64,000 nucleotides of DNA from Actinacidiphila paucisporea (GCF_900142575.1 NZ_FRBI01000009.1:1-64000); one strand, 5' to 3'. Positions 19,541 through 28,026 are shown, counted from the stretch's first letter. The notes: generated by a model from the sequence alone, not told the origin. Made by a program: numbers and translations.

Positions 19541-20526
19541 GCCTCGGCGGCCGGCCGCGGCTTCGGTCGCCGCTGGGTGAGCGCGGCGCCGACCAGGATC
19601 ACCACCGCACCGACCGGTTCGTTCCAGTGCAGCGTCTCGCCGAGCAGTGCCACGCCCGCCGTGGTCGCGACGATGGGTATCAGATACGTCACCATGGAGC
19701 CGATCGTCGGGCCCTTCTCCGCCACCAGGCCGTACTGGATCAGGAAGGCCACGCCCGTGCCCAGCGCGCCCAGCGCCAGCACCGACAGGACCGACTTGGC
19801 GGGCCAGCTGTCCGGCATCGAGGTGAAGAACGGTGTGACGACCAGCAGTTGCAGCGTGCCGAGCAGCAACTGGCTGGCGGACACCGCCAGGTGCGAGCTG
19901 CCGGTGCCGGTGAGGGTGCGGCGGACGTAGGCCCAGCCCACCGCGTAGCTGAGGGCGGCGGTCAGCGCCATCACCGTGCCCTTGGGGTCCTGGCCGGAGA
20001 AGCCCTGCCAGGCGCCGAGCACCGTCAGCACTCCGATGAAGCCCAGGCCGACGCCTGCGAAGCGCTCCCGGGACGGGCGGTCCTCGGACAGCGCGACGAG
20101 CGAGACCAGCATCGAGAACAGCGGTGTGGCCGCGTTGCATATACCGGCCAGCATCGAGGGGATGGTCTGCTCGGCGGTCGCGAAGAGCGTGAAGGGCAGC
20201 GAATTGAGCAGGAAAGCGGCGACTGCCAGATGCAGCCAGGTCCGCGGGGAGCGCGGCAGCCGCTCCCGCTTGACCGCGACCGCCGCGGCGAGCACCGCGG
20301 TGCCGAAGACCATCCGGCCGAGCGTGACCTGGAGCGGTGCGAAGGCTTCGTTGCCCACCTTCATGAACAGGAAGCTGAAGCCCCACACCAGACCGAGGGC
20401 GGCGAAGCGGATGCGCCAGTCCACCGCCGGCCGGCGCGCGGGCGACGCGGCTGCGCCGCCAGGACTGGCGCCACGACTGGCGGCGGGCGCGGCTGGGGCG
20501 GTTCGGCTCTTGGCGGGTGCGGTCAT
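19531..20526 (-). CDS. EamA/DMT family transporter paired with a LysR regulator
   Basis: A 331-aa transporter; a 35-residue Ala/Pro/Ser-rich start precedes the first helix (RFAALGLVWGFSFLFMKVG). Two EamA repeats are clear, the second ending VTYLIPIVATTAGVALLGETLHW. GGTGGTGG precedes ATG 20526. It is divergent from a LysR-type regulator starting at 20599. The 72-bp gap has dyad elements, so the LysR protein is the likely controller, a common arrangement for export genes. Substrate unknown. Confidence 0.87.
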   Translation of the reverse strand: MTAPAKSRTAPAAPAASRGASPGGAAASPARRPAVDWRIRFAALGLVWGFSFLFMKVGNEAFAPLQVTLGRMVFGTAVLAAAVAVKRERLPRSPRTWLHLAVAAFLLNSLPFTLFATAEQTIPSMLAGICNAATPLFSMLVSLVALSEDRPSRERFAGVGLGFIGVLTVLGAWQGFSGQDPKGTVMALTAALSYAVGWAYVRRTLTGTGSSHLAVSASQLLLGTLQLLVVTPFFTSMPDSWPAKSVLSVLALGALGTGVAFLIQYGLVAEKGPTIGSMVTYLIPIVATTAGVALLGETLHWNEPVGAVVILVGAALTQRRPKPRPAAEAQP

Positions 20527-20598
20527 GCCACCACCATGACGGCTGTGATCTCGTAGAACAAGCGAGTTTTCGTACACAGTCGACGTAGTATTTCTTAC
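20527..20598. promoter_or_regulatory. Divergent promoter/operator of the EamA/LysR pair
   Basis: The 72-bp gap contains CTCG-N9-CGAG (20550-20566), an imperfect dyad in an AT-richer stretch, and TAGTAT (20586-20591) 7 bp before the LysR ATG. It fits a LysR autoregulatory site plus a leaderless regulator transcript. Confidence 0.45.
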
Positions 20599-21501
20599 AT
20601 GTTGAGCCTGGAACGCCTGCGCATCCTGCACGCCATCGACACCTACGGTTCGGTGAGCGCCGCCGCGGACGTGCTCGGCGTGACCACGTCGGCGGTCTCG
20701 CAGCAGATGGCTAAGCTGGAGCGGGAGACCGGGCAGTCGCTGCTGGCCAAGAGCGGCCGCGGTGTGCGGCTCACCGACGCGGGACGGCTGCTGTCCGGGC
20801 ACGCCGAACGGATCCTGTCGCTGGTCGAGACGGCGCACGCGGACCTGGAGGCGCACCGCGGGGCCGCGCTCGGCGACCTGATCGCCGGTGCCTTCCCCAC
20901 CGCGGTGCGCGGCCTCTTCCCCGCCGCGCTCACCGAGCTGCGGCGCGAGCACCCGCAGCTGCGCACGATGGTGCACGAGCTGGAGCCGCAGGAGTCACTG
21001 GCCCGCCTCACCCGCGGCGACATCGACCTGGCGCTCGTCCTGGACTGGTACAACAAGCCGCTGTCGCTGCCGGGCGGACTGGCCAAGGTGCCGCTCTTCG
21101 ACGACATCGTCGACGTGGCCCTGCCGGCCGGCCACCCGCTGGAGGACCGCCCGCAGATCGACCTGGACGAGCTCGCGCAGGACGCCTGGATCGCCTGGCC
21201 GGACGGCGGCTTCTGCCACGAGTGGCTGCTGTTCACGCTGCGCGGCAAGGGCATAGAGCCGCGGGTCGCGCACCATGCCGAGGAGCACGCCACCGTGCTC
21301 GCCCTGGTCGCCGCCGGGCTCGGCGTGGCGGTCATCCCCCGGCTGGGCCGCGACCCGATGCCGGCCGGCGTCCGGGTGGTGCCGGTACGCCACACCATGC
21401 GGCGCCACGTCTACGCGGTGTGGCGCGAGGACGCCGACCGCCGCCCGGCGATCCGGGCGGCGGTCGACGCCCTCAGGACCGCGGCACGCCGCTACTGCTG
21501 A
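20599..21501 (+). CDS. LysR-family transcriptional regulator
   Basis: A 300-aa LysR regulator: winged HTH at residues 3-60 (LRILHAIDTYGSVSAAADVLGVTTSAVSQQMAKLERE) and a two-lobed substrate-binding domain (LGDLIAGAFPTAVRGLFPAALTELRREHP; LALVAAGLGVAVIPRLG). There is no Shine-Dalgarno, and a TAGTAT box lies 7 bp before ATG, so the mRNA is probably leaderless. It is divergent from the EamA transporter and should regulate it in response to the exported compound. Confidence 0.9.
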   Translation: MLSLERLRILHAIDTYGSVSAAADVLGVTTSAVSQQMAKLERETGQSLLAKSGRGVRLTDAGRLLSGHAERILSLVETAHADLEAHRGAALGDLIAGAFPTAVRGLFPAALTELRREHPQLRTMVHELEPQESLARLTRGDIDLALVLDWYNKPLSLPGGLAKVPLFDDIVDVALPAGHPLEDRPQIDLDELAQDAWIAWPDGGFCHEWLLFTLRGKGIEPRVAHHAEEHATVLALVAAGLGVAVIPRLGRDPMPAGVRVVPVRHTMRRHVYAVWREDADRRPAIRAAVDALRTAARRYC

Positions 21502-21526
21502 CCAGGGACTTGCCTCGCGGGGCGGG

Positions 21527-22039
21527 TCAGGCCAGGGAGACGGTGCCGCCGGAGACGGTGACCGACTGCGACGGCAGTGCCTGGGTGGCCGGGCCGTGCG
21601 CCACCGAGCCGTCGGCGATGTGGAATTTGCTCCCGTGACAGGGGCAGTTGATCGTGCCGCCGGTGACCTCGGCCACCGTGCAGCTCCGGTGGGTGCAGAC
21701 CGCCGAGAAGCCCTTGAAGTGGCCGGCCGTCGGCTGGGTGACGACCACCTTCTGGTCGGCGAAGACCTTCCCGCCGCCGACCGGGATGTCCGCGGTCTTC
21801 CCCAGCGGGGCCCCGCCGGCGGCGCCGAAGGAGGACGACGCGGACGGCGTGCCGGTGTCCGAGGGAGCCGAGGACGGCATGTCGGACGTGGGGGCGTCGG
21901 ACGAGGGGGCGCCGGCCGCCGAGCCCGAGCCCGAGTCGGACCCGCATGCGGTGAGGACGGCGGCGAGACCGGCACCGCCCGCGGCGGCGAAGACGGTGCG
22001 GCGGGTGGGGGACACGGAGGGTCCGGGGGTTTCTGCCAT
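21527..22039 (-). CDS. Secreted Rieske [2Fe-2S] lipoprotein
   Basis: A 170-aa protein with a twin-arginine start (SPTRRTVFAAAGGAGLAAV), a lipobox LTAC (Cys about 32), a 50-residue Ser/Asp/Pro-rich linker and a C-terminal Rieske domain with CTHRSC and CPCHGSKF, the four cluster ligands. The Tat route fits export of a folded Fe-S protein to the outer face of the membrane. It is not beside cytochrome bc genes, so it is probably a separate membrane electron carrier rather than QcrA. ATG 22039 has ACAGGAT upstream. Confidence 0.88.
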   Translation of the reverse strand: MAETPGPSVSPTRRTVFAAAGGAGLAAVLTACGSDSGSGSAAGAPSSDAPTSDMPSSAPSDTGTPSASSSFGAAGGAPLGKTADIPVGGGKVFADQKVVVTQPTAGHFKGFSAVCTHRSCTVAEVTGGTINCPCHGSKFHIADGSVAHGPATQALPSQSVTVSGGTVSLA

Positions 22040-22228
22040 GAGCTGCATCCTGTCCGCTGATCGGGCCGGACGGCCGCATTGGGCCGCCCGGCGGCGTGTG
22101 GCCACGCGTGTCCGTTGATACGGGCGGTCACCGCGATCCGTTCAACGACGCGCGCGGGAATTCCCCCGGGCGTCGCAGCGGCCACCCGGCCGTCCGGCCC
22201 CCGCCGGCACCGGCGATAGCCTGGGGCA

Positions 22229-23047
22229 ATGCTGAGAGACGTGACGGGCATCCGCTATGTGACGCCGCTGCGCGAGGGCGGCTCGGTGCCCGGTGTGGTC
22301 GAGGCCGACGACCTCGGCACGTACGTGGTGAAATTCCGCGGCGCCGCCCAGGGCCGCAAGGCGCTGGTCGCCGAGGTGATCGCCGGCGAGCTGGGCCGCA
22401 GGCTGGGCCTGCGGGTGCCGGAGCTGGTCCGCTTCGACTTCGACCCGGTGATCGGCCTGGGGGAGCCCGACGAGGAGATCCAGGACCTGCTCAAGGCCAG
22501 CGGCGGCCTCAACCTCGGCATGGACTTCCTGCCCGGCTCTCTCGGCTTCGACCCGCTGGTCTTCGGCGTCGAGCCCGCGGAGGCGAGCCGGATCGTCTGG
22601 TTCGACGCGCTGATCGGCAACGTCGACCGGTCCTGGCGCAATCCCAACCTCCTGGTGTGGCACCGCAGCACCTGGCTGATCGACCACGGCGCCTCGCTGA
22701 TCTGGCACCACAACTGGAAGACCGCGCGGACCGCGGCCGCGAAGGCCTACGACGCCTCCGACCACGCCCTGTCCCGCTTCTCGCCGCAGCCGGCCGCCGC
22801 CGCGGCCGAACTGGCGCCGCTGGTCACCGCGGAACTGCTCGCCGAGGTCACCGCGCTGGTCCCCGATGAGTGGCTGGCCGACGAGCCGGGCTTCGAGGCG
22901 CCCGACGACGTACGCCGGGCGTACGCCGAACTGCTGGCCGCACGGGCGGCGGACATCCACGAACGGATCACGCTCGCGCCCGTGTCGCGCGAGCGGCAGC
23001 CGCCGCCGGAGTGGCTGCGTACCTGGGTCGAGGGGAAGAACGCCTGA
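22229..23047 (+). CDS. HipA-like kinase family protein
   Basis: A 272-aa protein related to HipA/PI3-4-kinase-fold proteins. An ATP-binding lysine context (TYVVKFRGA) and a conserved catalytic block are visible: FDALIGNVDRSWRNPNLLVW followed by LIDHGASLIWHH, which match the N-x-D-x-x-x-x-N catalytic loop and DHG metal motif. The N-terminal HipA domain and a HipB partner are absent. It overlaps the next gene (DUF3037) by ATGA, so the two are translated together. ATG 22229 lies 6 bp after TAGCCT, so the transcript is probably leaderless. Target unknown. Confidence 0.8.
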   Translation: MLRDVTGIRYVTPLREGGSVPGVVEADDLGTYVVKFRGAAQGRKALVAEVIAGELGRRLGLRVPELVRFDFDPVIGLGEPDEEIQDLLKASGGLNLGMDFLPGSLGFDPLVFGVEPAEASRIVWFDALIGNVDRSWRNPNLLVWHRSTWLIDHGASLIWHHNWKTARTAAAKAYDASDHALSRFSPQPAAAAAELAPLVTAELLAEVTALVPDEWLADEPGFEAPDDVRRAYAELLAARAADIHERITLAPVSRERQPPPEWLRTWVEGKNA

Positions 23048-23430
23048 TGAGCGGGCGCGAGGTGTTCGAGTACGCGCTGGTGCGCGTGATGCCGCGGATC
23101 GAGCGCGGCGAGATGATCAACGCCGGGGTGCTGGTCTACTGCAGGGCCAGGAGCTTCGTCGGCGCCCGGGTGCACCTGGACGAGACCCGGCTGCGCTGCC
23201 TCGACCCCGAGGTGGATGTGCCGGGGGTGCGGGCCGCGCTGCGCGGCTACCAGGACGTCTGCGCGGGCGGCGAGGACGCCGGCCAGGCGGGCGGCGACGA
23301 CCCGGGGCGCCGCTTCCGCTGGCTGACCGCGCCCCGCAGCACGATCGTGCAGCCGGGCCCGATCCACACCGGGCTGACCGCCGACCCGCGGGCCGAGGTG
23401 GACCGGCTGCTGGCCCTGCTGGTCCGCTGA
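23047..23430 (+). CDS. DUF3037 protein, partner of the HipA-like kinase
   Basis: A 127-aa protein of the DUF3037 family: REVFEYALVRVMPRIERGEMINAGVLVYC is the typical start, with LRCLDPEVDVPGVRAAL next and PGPIHTGLTADPRAEVDRLL at the end. The ATG overlaps the stop of the HipA-like gene (ATGA), a sign of translational coupling and of a joint function. This two-gene unit recurs in diverse bacteria. Its biochemical role is not known to me, and it differs from classic HipBA toxin-antitoxin pairs. Confidence 0.8.
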   Translation: MSGREVFEYALVRVMPRIERGEMINAGVLVYCRARSFVGARVHLDETRLRCLDPEVDVPGVRAALRGYQDVCAGGEDAGQAGGDDPGRRFRWLTAPRSTIVQPGPIHTGLTADPRAEVDRLLALLVR

Positions 23431-23485
23431 GCCGCCGGAAGCGCGGGTGCGTCCGGTGCGCTGAGCCACATCCCCCGTGGTGGCG

Positions 23486-23514
23486 TTGACACTGGGTCAC
23501 TGTCCTCCTACGGT
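23486..23514 (+). promoter_or_regulatory. Strong promoter before the fabG-like gene
   Basis: TTGACA (23486-23491), a 17-bp spacer and TACGGT (23509-23514) match the housekeeping-sigma consensus very well. Transcription should start near 23521, giving about 72 bases of leader before ATG 23594. Confidence 0.65.
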
Positions 23515-23532
23515 TTCGGCAACGGGACCTAC

Positions 23533-23546
23533 TAAGCGGTCGCTCA
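23533..23546 (+). promoter_or_regulatory. TetR-like operator after the fabG promoter
   Basis: TAAGCGGTCGCTCA is an interrupted palindrome (T-x-AGCG-GT-CGCT-x-A) located about 12 bp past the expected transcription start. Sites of this look are used by TetR-type regulators of lipid and acyl-CoA genes in actinomycetes. No TetR gene lies next to it, so the binder would act from elsewhere. Confidence 0.4.
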
Positions 23547-23593
23547 TGCGTTTCGGGCGCGGGCCGGCCGCACCACAGGGCTGAGGAGAACAG

Positions 23594-24355
23594 ATGTCCA
23601 GCACCGAGCAGCGCGTCGCGATCGTCACCGGCGCCGCCCGCGGAATCGGCGCCGCCACCGCGGTGCGGCTGGCCGAGCAGGGCCGCGCCGTCGCCGTACT
23701 CGACCTCGACGAGAGCGCCTGCAAGGACACCGTCGAGACCATCACCGCGGCTGGCGGCCGGGCCGTCGCGGTGGGCGCCGACGTGTCGGACGAGGCGCAG
23801 GTCGAGGCCGCCGTCGCCAGGGTCGCCGCCGAACTGGGGCAGCCGACCGTCCTGGTGAACAACGCGGGAGTGCTCCGCGACAACCTGCTGTTCAAGATGA
23901 GCGCCGGCGACTGGGACACCGTCATGGGCGTCCACCTGCGCGGCGCCTTCCTGATGACCCGTGCCGTCCAGAGCCACATGGTCGACGCGCACTTCGGCCG
24001 GGTGGTCAACCTCTCCTCGTCCTCCGCGCTGGGCAACCGCGGCCAGGCCAACTACTCCGCCGCCAAGGCCGGCCTGCAGGGCTTCACCAAGACCCTCGCC
24101 ATCGAGCTGGGCAAATTCGGCGTCACCGCCAACGCCGTGGCCCCCGGCTTCATCGTCACCGACATGACGGCGGCCACCGCCGCCCGGGTCGGCATGGACT
24201 TCGAGGAGTTCCAGACCGCCGCCGCCACCCAGATCCCGGTCCAGCGGGTCGGCAGGCCGGAGGACGTCGCGGGCGCCATCGCCTTCTTCACCGGCGACGA
24301 CGCCGGATTCATCTCGGGACAGGTGCTCTACGTGGCCGGCGGCCCGCTCAACTGA
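23594..24355 (+). CDS. fabG: 3-oxoacyl-ACP reductase-like short-chain dehydrogenase
   Basis: A 253-aa classical SDR with TGAARGIG (NADP-binding Gly motif), NNAGV, catalytic Ser in NLSSSSALG and YSAAK (Tyr and Lys). PGFIVTDMT and the GQVLYVAGG ending are FabG-like. It probably reduces a 3-oxoacyl thioester or a related ketone. AGGAGA lies before ATG 23594. It starts a two-gene transcript with the SDR at 24376 (20-bp gap), driven by the TTGACA/TACGGT promoter. The gene is not near the fatty-acid synthase cluster, so a catabolic role is possible. Confidence 0.85.
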   Translation: MSSTEQRVAIVTGAARGIGAATAVRLAEQGRAVAVLDLDESACKDTVETITAAGGRAVAVGADVSDEAQVEAAVARVAAELGQPTVLVNNAGVLRDNLLFKMSAGDWDTVMGVHLRGAFLMTRAVQSHMVDAHFGRVVNLSSSSALGNRGQANYSAAKAGLQGFTKTLAIELGKFGVTANAVAPGFIVTDMTAATAARVGMDFEEFQTAAATQIPVQRVGRPEDVAGAIAFFTGDDAGFISGQVLYVAGGPLN

Positions 24356-24375
24356 CCGGCCGGAGGCCCGACATC

Positions 24376-25164
24376 ATGACCCAGCTCCCCAGCACCACCC
24401 CCGGCGCCGCGCCCGTCCAGGACACCGGCAGGGTCGCCCTGGTCACCGGCGCGAGCCGCGGCATCGGCTACGGCATCGCGCAGGCCCTGGTCGCCCGCGG
24501 CGACCGGGTGTGCATCACCGGACGCAACGAGGACGCGCTCAAGGACGCCGTCGAGCGGCTCGGCCCCGACCGGGTGATCGGCGTCGCGGGCAAGGCCCAC
24601 GACGAGGCGCACCAGGCCATCGCCGTGGAACGCACCATGGAGGCCTTCGGCCGGGTGGACTACCTGGCCAACAACGCGGGCACCAACCCGGTCTACGGCC
24701 TGCTCGCCGACCTCGACCTCGGGGTGGCGCGCAAGGTCTACGAGACCAACGTGATCTCCGCGCTCGGCTTCGCCCAGCAGACCTGGCGTGCCTGGCAGAA
24801 GGACAACGGCGGCGCGATACTCAACATCACCTCGATCGCGGGCCTGGCGCCGTCGCCCTTCATCGGCGCCTACGGCATCAGCAAGGCCGCGATGGTCAAC
24901 CTGACCGTCCAGCTCGCCGCCGAGATGGCACCCGGCGTGCGGGTCAACTCCATCGCCCCCGCGGTGGTCAAGACGAAATTCGCCGCGGCGCTCTACGAGG
25001 GCCGCGAGGAGGAGGCCGCCGCCGGCTACCCGCTGGGGCGGCTCGGCGTGCCGGAGGACATCGGCGGCGCCGCCGCCTTCCTGCTCGGCGACCAGGCCGG
25101 CTGGATCACCGGCCAGAACCTGGTGATCGACGGCGGGCTCTTCCTGCGCGCCGGCGGCGCCTGA
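24376..25164 (+). CDS. SDR family oxidoreductase
   Basis: A 262-aa classical SDR with an 18-residue extra start. TGASRGIGYG, NNAGTN, the catalytic ITSIAG and YGISK, and VNSIAPAVVKTKFA are all present, ending GQNLVIDGG. The substrate is unknown. It follows the FabG-like gene by 20 bp, so the pair may act in sequence, such as in acyl or alcohol metabolism. A very strong hairpin ends the unit. Confidence 0.85.
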   Translation: MTQLPSTTPGAAPVQDTGRVALVTGASRGIGYGIAQALVARGDRVCITGRNEDALKDAVERLGPDRVIGVAGKAHDEAHQAIAVERTMEAFGRVDYLANNAGTNPVYGLLADLDLGVARKVYETNVISALGFAQQTWRAWQKDNGGAILNITSIAGLAPSPFIGAYGISKAAMVNLTVQLAAEMAPGVRVNSIAPAVVKTKFAAALYEGREEEAAAGYPLGRLGVPEDIGGAAAFLLGDQAGWITGQNLVIDGGLFLRAGGA

Positions 25165-25177
25165 GCCAAGCGGCGCC

Positions 25178-25225
25178 GGCCGCCGCCCGGCCCCGGCCCC
25201 CTGCGGCCGGGGCCGGGCGGCGGCC
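25178..25225 (+). terminator. Perfect 21-bp hairpin after the SDR pair
   Basis: The arms 25178-25198 and 25205-25225 are exact reverse complements over 21 bp, all G/C, with the 6-nt loop CCCTGC. It lies 13 bp past the SDR stop and should isolate the SDR pair from ung. Confidence 0.85.
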
Positions 25226-25298
25226 GCGATGTGGGCGCTGTCAGTGCCTGCCGGTACGTTCTGACGCAGTAACGGATCGCGTACCGGAGGTTCCCGAC

Positions 25299-25988
25299 GT
25301 GCCCAGCATGCTGCCCGACTCCTGGCAGAGCGTCCTCGGCGAGGAGTTGGACAAGCCGTACTACCGGCAGCTCACCGAGTTCGTGGAGGCCGAACGCAAG
25401 GAGCACCGGATCTTCCCGCCCCGCGACGAGGTCTTCGCGGCGCTGGAGGCGACGCCCTTCGACCGGGTCAAGGTGCTGGTCCTCGGCCAGGACCCCTACC
25501 ACGGCGACGGACAGGGCCACGGGCTGTGCTTCTCCGTCCGCCCGGGCGTGAAGACCCCACCGTCGCTGCGCAACATCTTCAAGGAGATGCGCGACGAGCT
25601 GGGCCACCCCGTGCCGGACAACGGCTATCTGCTCCCCTGGGCGGAGCAGGGCGTCCTGCTGCTCAACGCGGTGCTGACGGTGCGCGAAGGCGAGGCCAAC
25701 TCCCACAAGGGCAAGGGCTGGGAGAAATTCACCGACGCGGTGATCAAGGCCGTGTCGGCGCGCACCGACCCCGCGGTCTTCGTGCTGTGGGGCAATTACG
25801 CCAAGAAGAAGCTGCCGCTGATCGACACCGGCCGGCACGCCGTCATCCAGGGGGCGCACCCCTCGCCGCTGTCGGCGAAGCTCTTCCTCGGCAGCCGCCC
25901 CTTCACCCAGATCGACGCCGCGGTCCGGGCGCAGGGGCACGAGCCCATCGACTGGCGCATCCCCGATCTCGGGGTGCGCGCCGGTTAG
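25299..25988 (+). CDS. ung: Uracil-DNA glycosylase, family 1
   Basis: A 229-aa family-1 UDG that removes uracil from DNA in base-excision repair. The water-activating motif is GQDPYHGDGQGHGLCFSV (Asp65); the uracil pocket LLLNAVLTVREGEANSH and the DNA-intercalation loop HPSPLSA are intact. Length is normal. I take GTG 25299 because CGGAGG ends 8 bp upstream; the ATG at 25308 is too far from it. It is monocistronic between a terminator and a hypothetical gene. Confidence 0.95.
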   Translation: MPSMLPDSWQSVLGEELDKPYYRQLTEFVEAERKEHRIFPPRDEVFAALEATPFDRVKVLVLGQDPYHGDGQGHGLCFSVRPGVKTPPSLRNIFKEMRDELGHPVPDNGYLLPWAEQGVLLLNAVLTVREGEANSHKGKGWEKFTDAVIKAVSARTDPAVFVLWGNYAKKKLPLIDTGRHAVIQGAHPSPLSAKLFLGSRPFTQIDAAVRAQGHEPIDWRIPDLGVRAG

Positions 25989-26021
25989 CGTCGTCGGATG
26001 CGAGGACATCAGGAGGCGCCG

Positions 26022-26504
26022 ATGGAGGACCCGGCGGCCGCGGACGACGCCATGACGGGCAGGATCGGGCAGGTGGTGATGCTGCTGCACGCCGGGGACC
26101 GGGAGGAGGCGCGCAACCGCTTCACCGCCCTGTGGGCCGAGCTGGGGGAGCAGGGCGACGCCCTGCACCGCTGCACCGTCGCGCACTACCTGGCCGACGC
26201 CCAGGACGACCCGGAGGACGAGCTGGCCTGGGACCTGCGGGCGCTGCGGGCCGCCGACGCGGTGGCCGCGGAGCGCTCCGGCGACGAGCGCAGGACCGGC
26301 CAGGTACGCGGCTTCTACCCGTCGCTGCACCTGAACCTGGCGGCGGCCTACGCCCGGGTCGGCGAGGACCGACTGGCCCGCAGCCACCTCGCCCTGGCCC
26401 GCAAGGCCTGCGGCGCCCTGGCCGAGGACGCGTACGGCGACGGGGTGCGGGCCGCGGTGGGCCGGCTGGAACTGCGGCTGACCGGTTCGGGTCAGCTGCC
26501 CTAG
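26022..26504 (+). CDS. Conserved hypothetical, TPR-like helical protein
   Basis: A 160-aa helical protein without a named family that I can identify. It has repeat-like helices: QVVMLLHAGDREEARNRFTALWAEL, CTVAHYLADAQDDPEDELAWDLRALRA, and SLHLNLAAAYARVGEDRLARSHLALA, which resembles a tetratricopeptide motif (A-Y-x-x-x-G-x-x-x-x-A). It may be a cytoplasmic scaffolding protein. ATG 26022 follows a perfect AGGAGG (26011-26016). Its stop overlaps the stop of the convergent lipoprotein gene. Confidence 0.7.
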   Translation: MEDPAAADDAMTGRIGQVVMLLHAGDREEARNRFTALWAELGEQGDALHRCTVAHYLADAQDDPEDELAWDLRALRAADAVAAERSGDERRTGQVRGFYPSLHLNLAAAYARVGEDRLARSHLALARKACGALAEDAYGDGVRAAVGRLELRLTGSGQLP

Positions 26505-26905
26505 GACCGCGCGCAGAGGGCGGCCGTGGGACTGTCCGCCGCCCAGCCGCCGTACGTACGGCCCAGCGCGCACGCCCCGGCCGCCGCGGGCACCCGCGGC
26601 ACCGGTGTCCGCGGCGCCCGGTGCACCACCGGCCGCCTCCGGCGCCGTACGGCCGGTACGTGCCGCCGCCGGGGGGCCCGCGCGGTCCGGGCCGGTGGCG
26701 GCACGGCCTCGGCGGCGGGGGCCGCGGCGTCCGGCGCCGCCGTCGCCAGCAGCGGCCGGGCCGGTGGCGGGGTCAGCCGGACGACGTCGGGCGCCCCGCG
26801 GCTGGGCGCCGGGGCGGGAAGGGCGGGCGGGGAGGCGGAGACGGTGGTGCATCCGGCCGCGGCACAGACCGCCACCAGGACCACCGCAGCGGGGAGCAGG
26901 CGCAC
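26501..26905 (-). CDS. Small putative lipoprotein
   Basis: A 134-aa product starting at GTG 26905: a hydrophobic stretch RLLPAAVVLVAVCAAAGC with lipobox AAGC, then a long Pro/Ala/Arg-rich linker and a short C-terminal part ACALGRTYGGWAADSPTAAL. That last segment, with Cys and aromatic residues, is the only part likely to be folded. No enzymatic motif is visible. The plus-strand hypothetical gene ends in the same CTAG, so both stops overlap. Confidence 0.6.
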   Translation of the reverse strand: MRLLPAAVVLVAVCAAAGCTTVSASPPALPAPAPSRGAPDVVRLTPPPARPLLATAAPDAAAPAAEAVPPPARTARAPRRRHVPAVRRRRRPVVHRAPRTPVPRVPAAAGACALGRTYGGWAADSPTAALCARS

Positions 26906-27105
26906 GGTCCCAACAGTGCCCGCACCCCGGGGCGCCCGACAGTCCCCGCAGGGGTGAAAGACCCGCCCCGGACGTTCGCCGCTCACCCGGACGAGTGAGC
27001 GGCGGCCCCGCCGCCCCGGTTGGGAGCTGGCCGGAATCCGGCCCGTATGCTGCGGTGACACCGCTCCCACCAGGGGGTATTGCGGGACCGGCACGAGGAG
27101 CACGC

Positions 27106-28026
27106 ATGGCATCGGGCAGCGCCCCTTTGAAGATCGGCGTCATCGGACTCGGTGACATCGCGCAGAAGGCGTATCTGCCGGTGCTCGCCGCCCAGCCGGG
27201 CCTGGAGATCCATCTGCAGACCCGCACCCCCGCGACCCTGGACCTGGTCGGCGACGCCTACCGGCTGCCGTACCGGCACACCGCCCTCGACGACCTGCTC
27301 GCCCAGGGCCTCGGCGCCGCCTTCGTGCACGCGCCCACCGAGCACCACGTAGACATCGCCTCCCGCGTCGTGGCGGCCGGGGTGCCGGTCTACGTCGACA
27401 AGCCGCTGGCCCGGGACGCCGAGGGCGCCCGCGGCCTCGTCGCGCTCGCACGGCGGCACGGCGTGCCGCTGATGGCCGGCTTCAACCGCCGCTACGCCCC
27501 CGGCTACGTGCAGTGCCTGGACCACTCGCGGGATCTGATCTTCCTGCAGAAGAACCGGATCGGGCTGGCCGACGATCCGCGCGAGGTCGTCTTCGACGAC
27601 TTCATCCACGTCGTGGACACCCTGCGCTTCCTGGCGCCCGGGCCCGTCGAGCAGGTCAGGGTCTCGGCGAAGGTCGCCGGCGGCCTGCTGCACCACGTCG
27701 TGCTGCACCTGTCGGGCGCGGGTTTCACCGCGATCGGCTCGATGAACCGGATGAGCGGCTCCGTCGAGGAGAGCCTCGACGTCAGCGGCGGCGACACCCG
27801 GCGCCAGGTACTCAACCTCGCCGAGGTCGTCGACCACAAGGGCCAGCCGACGGTGCGCCGCCGAGGCGACTGGGTGCCGGTCGCCCGGCAGCGCGGCATC
27901 GAGCAGATCACCCTGGCCTTCCTCGACGCGGTCCGCGCCGGCACCCCGCTCGACGGCGGCGACGCGCTGGCCACCCACGAGCTGTGCGAACGGATCGTCA
28001 CCGAGGTACGGGAACAGGCCGCCTGA
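27106..28026 (+). CDS. Gfo/Idh/MocA family oxidoreductase
   Basis: A 306-aa NAD(P)-dependent oxidoreductase: Rossmann start IGVIGLGDIAQKAYLP, the EKP-type motif as VYVDKPLARDAEGA, then GFNRRYAPGY. The C-terminal domain contains DDFIHVVDTLRFL, with the conserved D-x-x-x-H catalytic element of the family. Substrates of the family are sugars, inositols and similar polyols. GAGGAG at 27095-27100 fixes ATG 27106. The last 29 bp overlap the convergent lnt gene. Confidence 0.87.
   Translation: MASGSAPLKIGVIGLGDIAQKAYLPVLAAQPGLEIHLQTRTPATLDLVGDAYRLPYRHTALDDLLAQGLGAAFVHAPTEHHVDIASRVVAAGVPVYVDKPLARDAEGARGLVALARRHGVPLMAGFNRRYAPGYVQCLDHSRDLIFLQKNRIGLADDPREVVFDDFIHVVDTLRFLAPGPVEQVRVSAKVAGGLLHHVVLHLSGAGFTAIGSMNRMSGSVEESLDVSGGDTRRQVLNLAEVVDHKGQPTVRRRGDWVPVARQRGIEQITLAFLDAVRAGTPLDGGDALATHELCERIVTEVREQAA

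Noticed and set aside
22229..23430. Classic HipBA toxin-antitoxin locus
   Set aside because: No HTH antitoxin, and the partner is DUF3037; only the kinase fold is shared.
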